From JANQPX01 sp039197065 (lineage in GTDB: Bacteria; Pseudomonadota; Alphaproteobacteria; Geminicoccales; Geminicoccaceae), in contig JBCCUL010000031.1 in the NCBI GenBank assembly GCA_039197065.1, positions 1-64,000 on the forward strand: a stretch of 64,000 nt of DNA. Direction: 5' to 3'. Below are positions 53,026 to 61,995 of this stretch, one piece after another (positions within the stretch are counted from its first letter, which is position 1; each line of letters begins with the position of its first letter). The translations under genes were made by a program, and so were the position numbers. The notes under the pieces were generated by a model. That model did no database searches. It worked only from the letters and a program-made list of their open reading frames with translations, and was not told where the DNA came from.

Positions 53026-54813
53026 CTATCTGGAGGTCGCCTGATGAGGGGCGATCATCAAGGTTTCGAGTTTTTGTTCGGCAAACACGTCGACCAGGCC
53101 GACGTCGCTCAGTCTTGGGCCGGCGTTGCAGACGAGGGAGGCGCCGAAGAGGGCCTTGAAGACGAGGTAGGGCGGCTCCCAGTCCACCAGGGCGTCGAGG
53201 GACCGGCGAAGTTGCTCGAAGTCCGAAGCGACCCTGGAGAGCGGCGCCTCGCTCACAAGCCCGGCCACGGGAAGATCGAGACTCGCGACGACCTCGCCCC
53301 TGGCCGCGACGCACAGCCCGCCGCCTGCGGCGCGAACGGCATTGGCGGCGATGGCCATATCCGCCGGGTCGCGGCCGAAGACGGTGAGGTTGTGGCTGTC
53401 GTGGGAGACGGTGGTGGCGAAGGCGCCGCGCCAGGTTCCCCAGTTCTCCATGAAGGCAACCCGAACCGGCGTGCCGCGGCCATAGCGATTGACGATCGCC
53501 ATGCGGATCATGTCGTCGGGGAGGACGAGCTTGCCGTTCTCGGCTCTTACGACGCGTTCGCCCCATTCGGGAAAGCGCGGCTTTGAGAGCGTGGCGATCC
53601 TGGCTTTCGGCGTGTCCGCGAAGATCTCGAAGTCATCGGGCGCCAGCTCGGCAAGCTTGACGGTGTTCTTGAGCGCGGGCGGTGGCGTTGCGATCGACGG
53701 CGCCCACGTCGGTGACCGGTCCTCGGCGACAAGCACGCCGTCCGCAACGACCTTGGTTGCGCGCACATCGTTCAGGTCGTCGAGCAGCACGATATCGGCG
53801 CGTTTCCCTGGTGCGATCAGGCCCAGGTCGGGACGGTTGATGCGGCTTGCTGCGTTGAGCGTCGCCGCCCGGTAGGCCCATGCCGCCGGGAGCCCGAGGC
53901 CGATCATGCGGCGGATGAGATGGTCCAGGCCGCCATGGTTGAAGAGATCGTCCGGAAAGACGTCATCGGTGCAGAATGTGATTGTTGGCGGCAGGTGCCC
54001 GAGTGCTAGGAGGGCTTCGGCGAATTCCGGCAACAGATGTCCGTGGGAGCCGCGCAGCTCGACCGTCATGCCCGCTTCGAGCCGGGCAAGAAGATCGGCC
54101 GCCGAGGTGAGCTCGTGGTCCGTCTCGACCCCTGCGGCCGCGTAAGCCGCGAGCGCGCCGTCCTTCAGCCCGCGCGCATGGCCGCAGACCCGCTTGCCGC
54201 TCGCGAGGCCGGCATTGACGATGCCCGTCACCCGGGAATCGCCGTTCAGCAGCGGGTGCATCGTCATCAACTCGGCCGCTCCATGGATCTCATCTCTGGC
54301 CAGCAGTTCGGCAAGAACCTCCGGGCCGAAATCACCGCCGCTGGATTCGTATCCAGGCGCTGAGGGAACGCAGGTCGGCGCAAGCGTCAGAAGACGAAGC
54401 GGCAGGTCGCGGCCAGCCTCGATCGCATAATCGACGCCGGCGAGACCGCAGGCATTGGCGAATTCATGCGGGTCCCAGACCGCTGTGGTCACGCCGCGGG
54501 GCAGGACGGAGGCGGCGTATTCGGCCGGCGTCACCATGGAGCTTTCGACATGCATATGGGTGTCGATCAGGCCCGGGACGACGTGGCGCTGATCGGCATC
54601 CAGCCGCGTTTTCGCCGCGCGTGTCGGATCCGGCGTGTGAACGCTCGCGATCAGGCCACCGACAATGCCGATGTCGGCATCCCTGACCCTTGACGTGACC
54701 ATGTCGAAGAGCCGCCCATTGGTGATCAGCAGGTCGAAGGGGGCGAAGCCTTGGGCGGCCCTGACAGCCTGCGCCCGGAGTTCCGGCGCATTCAGATCGC
54801 TGTCCTTGGCCAT
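53026..54813 (-). CDS. ade: Adenine deaminase
   Basis: This 595-residue amidohydrolase converts adenine to hypoxanthine. Motifs: THMHVESSMVTP, WDPHEFANACG, CGHARGL, TDHE, and TFCTDDVFPDDL. The start MAKDSDLNAPEL has AAGGA upstream; the open frame continues far upstream only as a shadow of the ATPase gene. It is the last gene of a polyamine/purine-type ABC operon, 25 bases after the ATPase stop. The C-terminus (LETLMIAPHQATSR) abuts the SDR remnant and may have been altered by that deletion. Confidence 0.92.
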   Translation of the reverse strand: MAKDSDLNAPELRAQAVRAAQGFAPFDLLITNGRLFDMVTSRVRDADIGIVGGLIASVHTPDPTRAAKTRLDADQRHVVPGLIDTHMHVESSMVTPAEYAASVLPRGVTTAVWDPHEFANACGLAGVDYAIEAGRDLPLRLLTLAPTCVPSAPGYESSGGDFGPEVLAELLARDEIHGAAELMTMHPLLNGDSRVTGIVNAGLASGKRVCGHARGLKDGALAAYAAAGVETDHELTSAADLLARLEAGMTVELRGSHGHLLPEFAEALLALGHLPPTITFCTDDVFPDDLFNHGGLDHLIRRMIGLGLPAAWAYRAATLNAASRINRPDLGLIAPGKRADIVLLDDLNDVRATKVVADGVLVAEDRSPTWAPSIATPPPALKNTVKLAELAPDDFEIFADTPKARIATLSKPRFPEWGERVVRAENGKLVLPDDMIRMAIVNRYGRGTPVRVAFMENWGTWRGAFATTVSHDSHNLTVFGRDPADMAIAANAVRAAGGGLCVAARGEVVASLDLPVAGLVSEAPLSRVASDFEQLRRSLDALVDWEPPYLVFKALFGASLVCNAGPRLSDVGLVDVFAEQKLETLMIAPHQATSR

Positions 54814-54838
54814 GCGCTGATATCCTTTCCCTTTTTGG

Positions 54839-55852
54839 TCACGTGGCAAGCGGCCTCGCGGTCGCTTTTGGCAGGTCGAACGCGACCTCCTCACCGATGG
54901 GAACTTCGGGCGTTTCGATTGGAACGTCCGCTTTGATCTGACCGAGCGCGCAGTCGAGCACATAGCTCCGGTACTGTCCGGCGAAGCTGCTGGCGATGAC
55001 GCGGCCCGTATGACTGCCCTGACCAACAACGACACCGCCAGGCCGCCAGGCCAAGACGCGTTCCTGCGCATCGAAGCCAAGCGAAAGACGGCCCTGTTCC
55101 GAGACAAGGGTCCCACCTTCGACGCGAAAAATATTCTCGAAGCCCATGAAGTCAGCGGCGAAGGTCGTACTGGGTTCGGCGTAGAGCTCGGCCGGCGTGC
55201 CAAGTTGCTCGATCCGCCCGTCCTTCATCAGAACGATCCGGTCCGCAAGCGCGAGGGCTTCGGACTGATCGTGGGTGACGAAGACCATGGTGATGCCGGT
55301 CTCTTTTTGGACGCGTTGCAGCTCGTTCCGCATCTCGAGCCTGAGACGGGCATCGAGATTGGACAATGGCTCGTCGAGGAGGAGAACTTTGGGCTTCATG
55401 ACCAATGATCGGGCGAGCGCCAGGCGCTGCTGCTGACCGCCGGACATCTCGGCGGGCTTCCGGGTCTCGAAGCCTGTCAGACCGACCGTGGCCATGCCGA
55501 CCTCGGTCCTTTGGCGGATCTCGGCGTTGGGCAGCTTTTTGAGGCGAAGACCGAAGGCGACATTTTCAAACGCGTTCAGATGCGGGAACAGCGCGTAGGA
55601 CTGGAAGACCAGCCCGATGCCGCGTTTGTTGGCAGGCGTCCGGGTGACGTCGACCCCATCGATCACGATCTTGCCGCTCACCGGCGTCAACAGCCCCGCG
55701 ATTGCGCGCATGCTCGTGGTCTTGCCGCAGCCGGAGGGACCAAGGAGCGCGATGAGTTCGCCCTCTCTGATCTCGAGGTTCAGATCGGGCACCGCAACGG
55801 TCTGCCCGTAGGACAGCGTTACGTCGGCAAGGGATACGAAAGCGTCAGACAT
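54839..55852 (-). CDS. PotA-like ABC ATPase
   Basis: This 337-residue ATPase has Walker A GPSGCGKTT, GLVFQSYALFPHL, signature MSGGQQQRLALARS, Walker B LLLDEPLSNLD and a C-terminal TOBE-like domain. It overlaps the PotC-like gene by eight bases. Confidence 0.9.
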   Translation of the reverse strand: MSDAFVSLADVTLSYGQTVAVPDLNLEIREGELIALLGPSGCGKTTSMRAIAGLLTPVSGKIVIDGVDVTRTPANKRGIGLVFQSYALFPHLNAFENVAFGLRLKKLPNAEIRQRTEVGMATVGLTGFETRKPAEMSGGQQQRLALARSLVMKPKVLLLDEPLSNLDARLRLEMRNELQRVQKETGITMVFVTHDQSEALALADRIVLMKDGRIEQLGTPAELYAEPSTTFAADFMGFENIFRVEGGTLVSEQGRLSLGFDAQERVLAWRPGGVVVGQGSHTGRVIASSFAGQYRSYVLDCALGQIKADVPIETPEVPIGEEVAFDLPKATARPLAT

Positions 55853-56621
55853 AGCGGGAGAATCCCAGGAGCCGTTCGGCGATGAAGACGATGGCGATGG
55901 ACATGAAGGCCAGGAGTGCTGAAAGCGCCGCGACCGACGGATCGAACGTGATCTCCATGTAAGAGAGCATGTCGATGGGCAGCGTGCGCACGCCGGGACC
56001 GGAGAGGAACAGCGACGCCGGCACCTCGTTGAAGCTCGCGATGAAGCCCAGAATGAAGGCCGCCAGGATGCCGCCTCGGATGTTGGGCAGAACCACTTTC
56101 GTGAAGGCCTGCAGGCGCGTGCAGCCCAGGATCACGGCGGCTTCCTCCATATCCGCACGGAGGTTGTTGAGGCTCGAAGAGACGACGCGCACGGCATAGG
56201 GCATCACCAGGGCTGTGTGCGTCACGAAAAGCGCCATGGTGATGGTGACGTCCAGTGGCACGACGAAATATCGAAGCAGAGCGAGGCCGACGATGATGCC
56301 GGGCACGATGATGGGGGCCGCCACGATGGTGCGGATCGTCTCGGCGCCCAGCAGATCATAGCGGTGAAGGGCATAGGCTGCGGGTATGCCGAGTGCTAGG
56401 GCTGCGAGTGTGCCGAAAACGGCAAGGAACAATGAAAGCGCGAAGCTCGCTCGAAAGCTCTCGACCGTGAAGACCTTGGCGTACCATTTGAGGGACAGGC
56501 CCTGGGGTGGGAAGGCGAGCGATTCGCCGGCCGAGGCGCCTGCCAGGATAACGATCAAGAAGGGGCCGATCAGGAAGGTCAGCGTGAGACCGAGGATGGT
56601 CCATATCGCGAATCGGGGCAT
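55845..56621 (-). CDS. PotC-like ABC permease
   Basis: This 258-residue permease of the spermidine/putrescine (PotC) type has docking loop EEAAVILGCTRLQAFTKVVLPN. It lies three bases after the PotB-like gene. Confidence 0.89.
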   Translation of the reverse strand: MPRFAIWTILGLTLTFLIGPFLIVILAGASAGESLAFPPQGLSLKWYAKVFTVESFRASFALSLFLAVFGTLAALALGIPAAYALHRYDLLGAETIRTIVAAPIIVPGIIVGLALLRYFVVPLDVTITMALFVTHTALVMPYAVRVVSSSLNNLRADMEEAAVILGCTRLQAFTKVVLPNIRGGILAAFILGFIASFNEVPASLFLSGPGVRTLPIDMLSYMEITFDPSVAALSALLAFMSIAIVFIAERLLGFSRYV

Positions 56622-56624
56622 CGC

Positions 56625-57449
56625 CTATCGCCTCACCGAAGCGATGCGCTTGAGGAGAAGATTGGCGGAGAAGGACATCACGATCAGGATCATCGCGATG
56701 ACGCTTGCTGACACGAAATCGTTCGAGACATTCACCTGCTGATAGAGGAGCGTTTCGAGCATCAGGACCTTCGAGCCGCCAAGGATGGCGGGTGTAATGT
56801 AGGCCGTAAGGGCGCCTGTAAAGACCAGGGTGCCGCCGATCACCAGGCCTTCGCGGGTCAATGGGAGAATGATGCGGAAGAAGACCTGGAACCAGCTCGC
56901 CCCTAGCACGCGCGCGGCGGGTATGACGTCCTCCGGGATGTTCTCCATCGCGGAAACCAGCGAAATGATCATGAGCGGCAAGAAGAGTTGAAGGAGGCCG
57001 ATGAAGACTGCGGTTTCCGTGAAAAGAAGCCGGATCGGCGTGTCCGCAAGGCCGAGCCCGACGATGGTGTCGTTGACGATCCCGGTTCGACCGAGGATCA
57101 CGATCCAGGCATAGGTCCTGGCGACCGGCGAAATCATGAGCGGCAGGACCACGAGGCCGAAAATCCGCCCGCGTGCCGTAGTCGGCAAGTTCACGATGCA
57201 GAACGCGGCAGCGTAGCCAATCACCGCCGCCGTGACGACCACGAGAAAGCCCAGCTTTAGGGTCCGAAAGAACACGGACTGATTGAGGGGCTTCGAGAAG
57301 AAGTCGATATAGCCCTCAAGACTCCAGGCCCCGCTCTCGGACTGAAAGGCGATCGAGAGAAGGAGTCCGACCGGAACCAGAAACACCAGGAAGGTGAAGA
57401 GCGCCGCAGGCAGCGCCAAAGCGAGGCCTTCCCTTCGGTTAAGAAACAT
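56625..57449 (-). CDS. PotB-like ABC permease
   Basis: This 274-residue permease of the PotB type has docking loop AARVLGASWFQVFFRIILPL. The ATG giving MFLNRREGLALALP is preferred over a TTG four codons earlier; neither has a clear ribosome-binding site, and translation may depend on the hairpin-bounded leader. Confidence 0.87.
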   Translation of the reverse strand: MFLNRREGLALALPAALFTFLVFLVPVGLLLSIAFQSESGAWSLEGYIDFFSKPLNQSVFFRTLKLGFLVVVTAAVIGYAAAFCIVNLPTTARGRIFGLVVLPLMISPVARTYAWIVILGRTGIVNDTIVGLGLADTPIRLLFTETAVFIGLLQLFLPLMIISLVSAMENIPEDVIPAARVLGASWFQVFFRIILPLTREGLVIGGTLVFTGALTAYITPAILGGSKVLMLETLLYQQVNVSNDFVSASVIAMILIVMSFSANLLLKRIASVRR

Positions 57450-57493
57450 GTTGGGGATCAAGCAACATTATCGGGATGTCCTGCCGGACAAGT

Positions 57494-57527
57494 GCGAAAG
57501 GGCGGCCGCGATCGAGCCGCCCTTCGC
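57494..57527 (-). terminator. Strong hairpin between the PotD- and PotB-like genes
   Basis: A 12-bp stem with one bulged base (GCGAAAGGGCGGC against GCCGCCCTTCGC) starts six bases after the binding-protein stop. It is GC-rich without a following T-run, so an attenuator or mRNA-stabilising hairpin is likely. Confidence 0.6.
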
Positions 57528-57532
57528 CCGCG

Positions 57533-58552
57533 TTACTGGATTACCTCAGCGTTCCACTGCTCGACCCATGCATCGCGATTGGCGATGATCGTCGCCGGAT
57601 CGAGGATGTTGAGCGAACCGATCAAATCGGCCCCGTAGGTGAGGTTTTCGGCGACGTCATCGCTGACCACCACATCCATGTTGGCGGGGCTGTCGATCAG
57701 GGCTTCGGCGATCCGGGTCTGCACCTCGGTCGAGAGCCAGTAGTCCATGAGCTTATGGGCCAGCTCCTCATTGCCGTTGTCCTTGGTCATGATCATGACG
57801 TTCATGCCGCCGGCTTGCCCTTCGGCCGGCTCGGCCCAGGCAAAGGGCAGGGGCGAGCTTTTGAACCGGCTCCAGGCGAACCGGCCGACCGGTGCTGCCA
57901 TGACCTCCTCCTGGTTCATGAGCTGCGCCAGCTCGGATGAGCGCGAATAGAAGGTCACGATGTCATCGGCGCTCTCGCCGATGGCCGAAATCGTGCCGGT
58001 GAAGTCGCTGGCATCGCCGCCTGCGGCCTTGTCGAGCATCATCAGCGTGAGCGGTCCTTGCGTGCCGGTGATGTTGGGAAGGGAGACGCTGCCCGCCAGG
58101 CCCTCGCCGAGAAGATCCGACCAGCTTTCGATGGTCACCAGGTCCTCACGGTAGACAATCGAGCTCGCATAGAACGTGTAGCCGACCGCCATATTGTCGC
58201 CGATCGGGTCCTGGGCCGCCGGGTAAAGCCGATCGAAGCTGGAGAGCTTCGACGTGTCGATCGGCTGCAGCAAGCCTTTCTGCGCGAGGCTCAGCGCGTC
58301 ATGCGAGGAGATGACGGCCATATCGATCACGGGATCGGCGGCGTTGGCTTCGATCTTGGCCATCCGCTCGACGCTGTTGCCTGTTTCGATGACCAGCTCG
58401 CAACCGCAGAGCTCTTCGAAGGGATCGTAGAGCGCTTCCTTGTAGGCGTCCTGGGCAAAGGAATACACGGAGATCGTCAAGGTCTCCTCTGCGGCAGCGC
58501 CCGAGGCGGCGAGTGTCGCGCTGAGGGCGATAGCGGAGAGATATTGTGTCAT
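57533..58552 (-). CDS. PotD-like periplasmic binding protein
   Basis: This 339-residue polyamine-type binding protein has a signal peptide (MTQYLSAIALSATLAASGAAA) and a mature start EETLTISVYSFAQDAYKEALYDPFEE. AAGGAG precedes the ATG. It heads the operon binding protein-permease-permease-ATPase-adenine deaminase. Because of the deaminase, the ligand could be a purine derivative rather than a polyamine. Confidence 0.88.
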   Translation of the reverse strand: MTQYLSAIALSATLAASGAAAEETLTISVYSFAQDAYKEALYDPFEELCGCELVIETGNSVERMAKIEANAADPVIDMAVISSHDALSLAQKGLLQPIDTSKLSSFDRLYPAAQDPIGDNMAVGYTFYASSIVYREDLVTIESWSDLLGEGLAGSVSLPNITGTQGPLTLMMLDKAAGGDASDFTGTISAIGESADDIVTFYSRSSELAQLMNQEEVMAAPVGRFAWSRFKSSPLPFAWAEPAEGQAGGMNVMIMTKDNGNEELAHKLMDYWLSTEVQTRIAEALIDSPANMDVVVSDDVAENLTYGADLIGSLNILDPATIIANRDAWVEQWNAEVIQ

Positions 58553-58982
58553 TGAGGAGATCTCCTTTTTTGCATTTTTGGTTCGCGATGGACGGATGAC
58601 ACGCCGCAGCGGAACGGCCTTGCCATCGAACGCTGTGTTTCACCTTGGATTTTCGCGGGAATGATTTCAATCGCCCGGCTGGCGATGTCTTCGATATTCT
58701 GTGTAGCAGTCATGCGTGATGGGCTCTTCGGCACCCAAGGGCTGACACCAGCCGCACAACGTCCCGACCGACGCCTGTGGACGGCCTGCCCCATTTGTCC
58801 TTCTTTAACCCGACCCGGCTACCATCCTCCACGTCTTGCTGGTCCATGCGATCCTGGGATTCCGAGCCTCGCCCCACTGACCCGTCGGACGGGCGGATTC
58901 CCAGGATCGCATGATTTGCGCACCGCCCCACAAGACGCTTCCGCTTTGTAACCAAAGCGGAAGAGTTTGGCCAAGCTATCTG
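58553..58982. other. Intergenic region with nested inverted repeats
   Basis: No gene is seen here. The region holds the PotD promoter side; a large imperfect hairpin (arms 58845-58865 and 58893-58913, 19 of 21 bases pairing); the left 38-bp inverted repeat; and a perfect 11-bp hairpin (58938-58948 with 58953-58963, loop TAAC) just after the orphan gene. Confidence 0.7.
58910..58947 (-). repeat. 38-bp inverted repeat, left copy
   Basis: The reverse complement of this stretch matches 60078-60115 at 36 of 38 bases. The two copies face each other around an AT-richer orphan gene, as terminal inverted repeats of a mobile or invertible segment would. Confidence 0.85.
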
Positions 58983-59882
58983 TCAGTCAATCACACGTCC
59001 ATCGAGCTGGCGAACAGCATTCATGACGGCAGAGGTACAGTTTGTCTCGTTCGTTCGCGCCGACGACGTAACATTTGAGACACTCAAAACCTGATCTTTG
59101 ACTGAGACATCTGCGGTGACCAATCCGTCAAAGTGATCATTATTTACCACAGCCAATGGTCCTCCACAGTTGAAGCGGAATTGAGGGCGACGGCACTCAA
59201 AGGCTACCGATAATTTGTTAAGCGAAGTGTTCACTCTGGCTGCTGAGATCGACAAGCTTTCAACCGATGAAATAGGACAGTGAGGCGGATTTGGACTATT
59301 CCCCTCCAACTTTCGATCGCTGAACGATGCAAAGCCCTGATCACCTAGAATTCGGTTAATCTTTGCATACTCAACTGGGGGAGCTTCTGGTGAGTTACCC
59401 ATCGAAGGCGCGTCAAATGCGCATGACCATGTCGGTCGATCGCCTCCATCAAGGCTGCCTGAGAAAAAAATTCTCCCAGTACTGTTTGGATCGACTTTGA
59501 CTGTTTGAAAGAGCTTTGATCCCTCAACAAGCTTCTCAGCTCCTATCAGATTACCAGCGCCTGCTGTAATCCCCTCCCCCAGGCTAAGTTCGATGGCAAC
59601 AAGGTCTACATTGTAAGGGGTATCAGGCAATTCTACGGATATGTTGTACACGTCATCTGACTTCGCCTCGATATCACAAATCAAGTTGGTCCGCTTCGTC
59701 ACGCACAAACGCCAAGCGTTAACCGTGTTAGTATCAACGAATTGACGCAACAGAACACTCCTAGCATTGGAGTAGCTAGACCGGTTAGCTTCTGAACATA
59801 TTTCATCGCTGAGCGTTGAGTGACCTTCCTGCGAATAATCGGCGCTACCGGTAATTTCTTCGTACACCGCCGCCAGAGACAA
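58983..59882 (-). CDS. Orphan hypothetical protein, probably 5'-truncated
   Basis: I do not recognise the family. The 299-residue frame from a TTG codon is Ser/Asn-rich with several Cys. The same frame stays open upstream to 60038 with protein-like sequence (CHAILADGKFNTEV, FFCSSSFEDHN) but contains no ATG, GTG or TTG there before a TGA, so the true 5' end and any signal peptide seem lost. Base composition is visibly more AT-rich than the neighbours, and inverted repeats lie on both sides, both signs of recent transfer. It may be a decaying gene. Confidence 0.5.
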   Translation of the reverse strand: MSLAAVYEEITGSADYSQEGHSTLSDEICSEANRSSYSNARSVLLRQFVDTNTVNAWRLCVTKRTNLICDIEAKSDDVYNISVELPDTPYNVDLVAIELSLGEGITAGAGNLIGAEKLVEGSKLFQTVKVDPNSTGRIFFSGSLDGGDRPTWSCAFDAPSMGNSPEAPPVEYAKINRILGDQGFASFSDRKLEGNSPNPPHCPISSVESLSISAARVNTSLNKLSVAFECRRPQFRFNCGGPLAVVNNDHFDGLVTADVSVKDQVLSVSNVTSSARTNETNCTSAVMNAVRQLDGRVID

Positions 59883-60077
59883 TCCTTTTTCAGTATTGTG
59901 ATCCTCGAAGCTGCTGGAACAAAAGAACTCAGTTGCGGCGCTCCGGTAGGTGTCCTGCGATAAACTTACCTCAGTATTAAATTTTCCGTCTGCTAGAATT
60001 GCGTGACAATCTGAAATCTCGTTCGCGAGTAGCTGTCCTCAATCGGTCGCAGCTCAAAGCTCTTTCGCTTCATAGAT

Positions 60078-60115
60078 AAAGCGGAAGCGTCTTTTAGGGC
60101 GGTGCGCAAATCATG
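60078..60115 (+). repeat. 38-bp inverted repeat, right copy
   Basis: This is the partner of the left copy at 58910-58947 (two mismatches). Its inner flank can also fold (CGCTT with AAGCG), mirroring the hairpin at the inner end of the left copy. Confidence 0.85.
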
Positions 60116-60902
60116 GGCCGTGAAACAAGGTGGCATGAAGGCGTTAATGAATGCCTAAAGACCGGAAGATGCCCTGCGATTGACGGCGTCGCTTGATGGC
60201 CGTCGATGAAGCCAGAGCTTTTCCCGAACAGGCGGCAACATCTTTTCGGCAAGGACATGCGACGAAACAAAGGGATGGAGCGTGTCTCCGATCACATCCG
60301 ACCGGGGCCCGCTCTAAGAGTTTTCTTTAAAAATTATCGAGTGATTTCATGGTGTTGTCCATGAGCGGATGTGAGGGGCTCGGCGTGCCGCGGTGCAGCG
60401 CACCACAAGTGGCAGGGGACGCTCCCCGCCTGCAGGCCTGCAAGGCCGAAGGTCGGGCTTGGCATGCCGGATCTTCGCCGCGATGCGGCTGCAGACCGGG
60501 ACGACGCAGGTTGGACGCGAGAGGGAGCGTTCATGGGACAAAGCCACTCGAAGGGTCGCGCCGCCGCCGGTCCATGCCTCGTCATCGGCTTTGACCGGTG
60601 CGCCGCGCCGGTCTTCAACCCCCCCTCTTCCTTGCCTGACCTCGACTGCACCATGAAGACATCATTGGATAACTTTCAAAGCAGGCTTGGCAAAACATCC
60701 CTCCGTTTCCGCCATAGGCACGATGCTCACGCCCAGGGCGTGCTTGTTGTCGATCATCACATCTCTTTGGAACGTCCGTTCGAGCGCGGGGCCAGGCCGA
60801 TCGATTGGGCTTGAGCTGCCGTCGACACCAGCGAGACCTTGTGTCTTTGCCCCTTCGGTCAGATGGTAGAGAACAGATGGCAGACACGGTCTGGCTCGAA
60901 AG

Positions 60903-60961
60903 CTTGGGCGCAAACCCTCGACCCAGGCTAGGGCGGTCCAAGTCTATGAGGTGGCCATGCC
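60903..60961. repeat. Dispersed hairpin repeat, copy 2
   Basis: This is the second copy of the element at 45774-45833, one base shorter. It ends 12 bases before the agmatinase-like gene's ATG, in its leader. Confidence 0.7.
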
Positions 60962-60973
60962 ACAGGGGGTGAG

Positions 60974-61939
60974 ATGACGAAGACGACAGGGGCATTTGAC
61001 GGCGACCCGATGCTGGCGCCCCGCTACATGAATATTCCGACCTTCATGCGTACGCCTTTGGTTAACGACCCCGCCGAGGTCGACGTTGCGCTGATCGGCG
61101 TGCCCTATGACAACGCCGTCACCAACCGGCCGGGTGCGCGTCATGGGCCGCGGGAGGTCAGGAACGCCTCCACCATGATGCGCACCATCCACCATGTGAC
61201 GCGCACCAATCCTTACAGCCTTTGCAGGGTCGGCGATCTCGGCGACGTGCCGTTGCCCCATCTCTTCGATGACGCCGGCGTGGTCGAGGATATCGAAGGC
61301 TTCTACCAGTCGGTGGTGGCTGCGGGCACGACACCGCTTTCGATCGGCGGCGATCACTCCATCACCTATCCGATTCTAAAAGCGCTCGGCGCCGAGCAGC
61401 CCCTTGGTCTCGTCCATATCGACGCGCACACGGACACCTGGGACCAGTTTCTGAACACCAAATTTTCCCACGGCGCCCCCTTCCGCCGCGCGGTCGAGGC
61501 GGGCGTGCTCGATCCGAAACGCACCATCCAGATCGGCATCCGTGGTGCCCAAAATGCTGACGAAGGCTGGCGATATGCCCAAGAAATGGGCATGCGCGTG
61601 GTGTTCATCGAAGAGCTGAACGAGCGTGGCTGCGCCGAGATCCTGGAGGAGGCGAAACGCATCGTCGGCGACCAGCCAGCTTATGTCACCTTCGACATCG
61701 ACAGCCTCGATCCCGCCTTCGCGCCCGGCACCGGAACCCCGGAGTTCGGCGGGCTTACGCCGATTCAGGCGCAAATGCTCGTGCGCGGCCTCGATGGTTT
61801 GAACCTGATCGGCGCCGATGTCGTCGAGGTGTCACCGCCCTTCGACTACGCCAACATCACCGCGTTAGCCGGCGCGACGATGGCCTATGAATTGCTATGC
61901 ATCCTAGCACAGGCACGCGGGCGCGCAGGCACGGCCTGA
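60974..61939 (+). CDS. Agmatinase-like (arginase superfamily) guanidino hydrolase
   Basis: This 321-residue metallo-ureohydrolase releases urea from a guanidino compound. The dimetal site is complete: GGDHS (125-129), DAHTD (150-154) and DIDSLDPAFAPG (241-252). The N-terminal FMRTPLV and TNRPGARHGPREVRNAS blocks are of the agmatinase type, but this group also contains guanidinobutyrase, guanidinopropionase and the guanidine hydrolase GdmH. The following NitT/TauT-type transporter favours a small imported guanidino compound over intracellular agmatine. A GGGGGTGAG precedes the ATG. Confidence 0.87.
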   Translation: MTKTTGAFDGDPMLAPRYMNIPTFMRTPLVNDPAEVDVALIGVPYDNAVTNRPGARHGPREVRNASTMMRTIHHVTRTNPYSLCRVGDLGDVPLPHLFDDAGVVEDIEGFYQSVVAAGTTPLSIGGDHSITYPILKALGAEQPLGLVHIDAHTDTWDQFLNTKFSHGAPFRRAVEAGVLDPKRTIQIGIRGAQNADEGWRYAQEMGMRVVFIEELNERGCAEILEEAKRIVGDQPAYVTFDIDSLDPAFAPGTGTPEFGGLTPIQAQMLVRGLDGLNLIGADVVEVSPPFDYANITALAGATMAYELLCILAQARGRAGTA

Positions 61940-61995
61940 TCGTGGACTAGGCGCTATCGCAGTCAAAAACGAAGAAACCAAGAGAGGAAACAGCC

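Larger units (their letters stand above)
60039..60973. other. Long region without a convincing gene
   Basis: About 930 bases hold the right inverted-repeat copy near the left end and the second dispersed hairpin repeat at the right end. The open frames between look like chance GC-rich frames: Arg/Ala-rich, overlapping on both strands, no domain. Confidence 0.55.

Noticed and set aside
52583..53566. A 327-codon frame that looks like an SDR fused to an unknown N-terminus
   Set aside because: The N-terminal part is antisense-free shadow of adenine deaminase in another frame; only the last 140 or so codons are SDR sequence.
60371..60814. A 147-codon plus-strand frame in the gap before the agmatinase-like gene
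   Set aside because: Low-complexity Arg/Ala-rich product, no ribosome-binding site or domain, and overlapping frames on the other strand.
60841..60973. Possible guanidine (ykkC-type) riboswitch before the agmatinase-like gene
   Set aside because: The conserved ykkC core blocks were not found; the folded element there is instead a copy of the dispersed hairpin at 45774.
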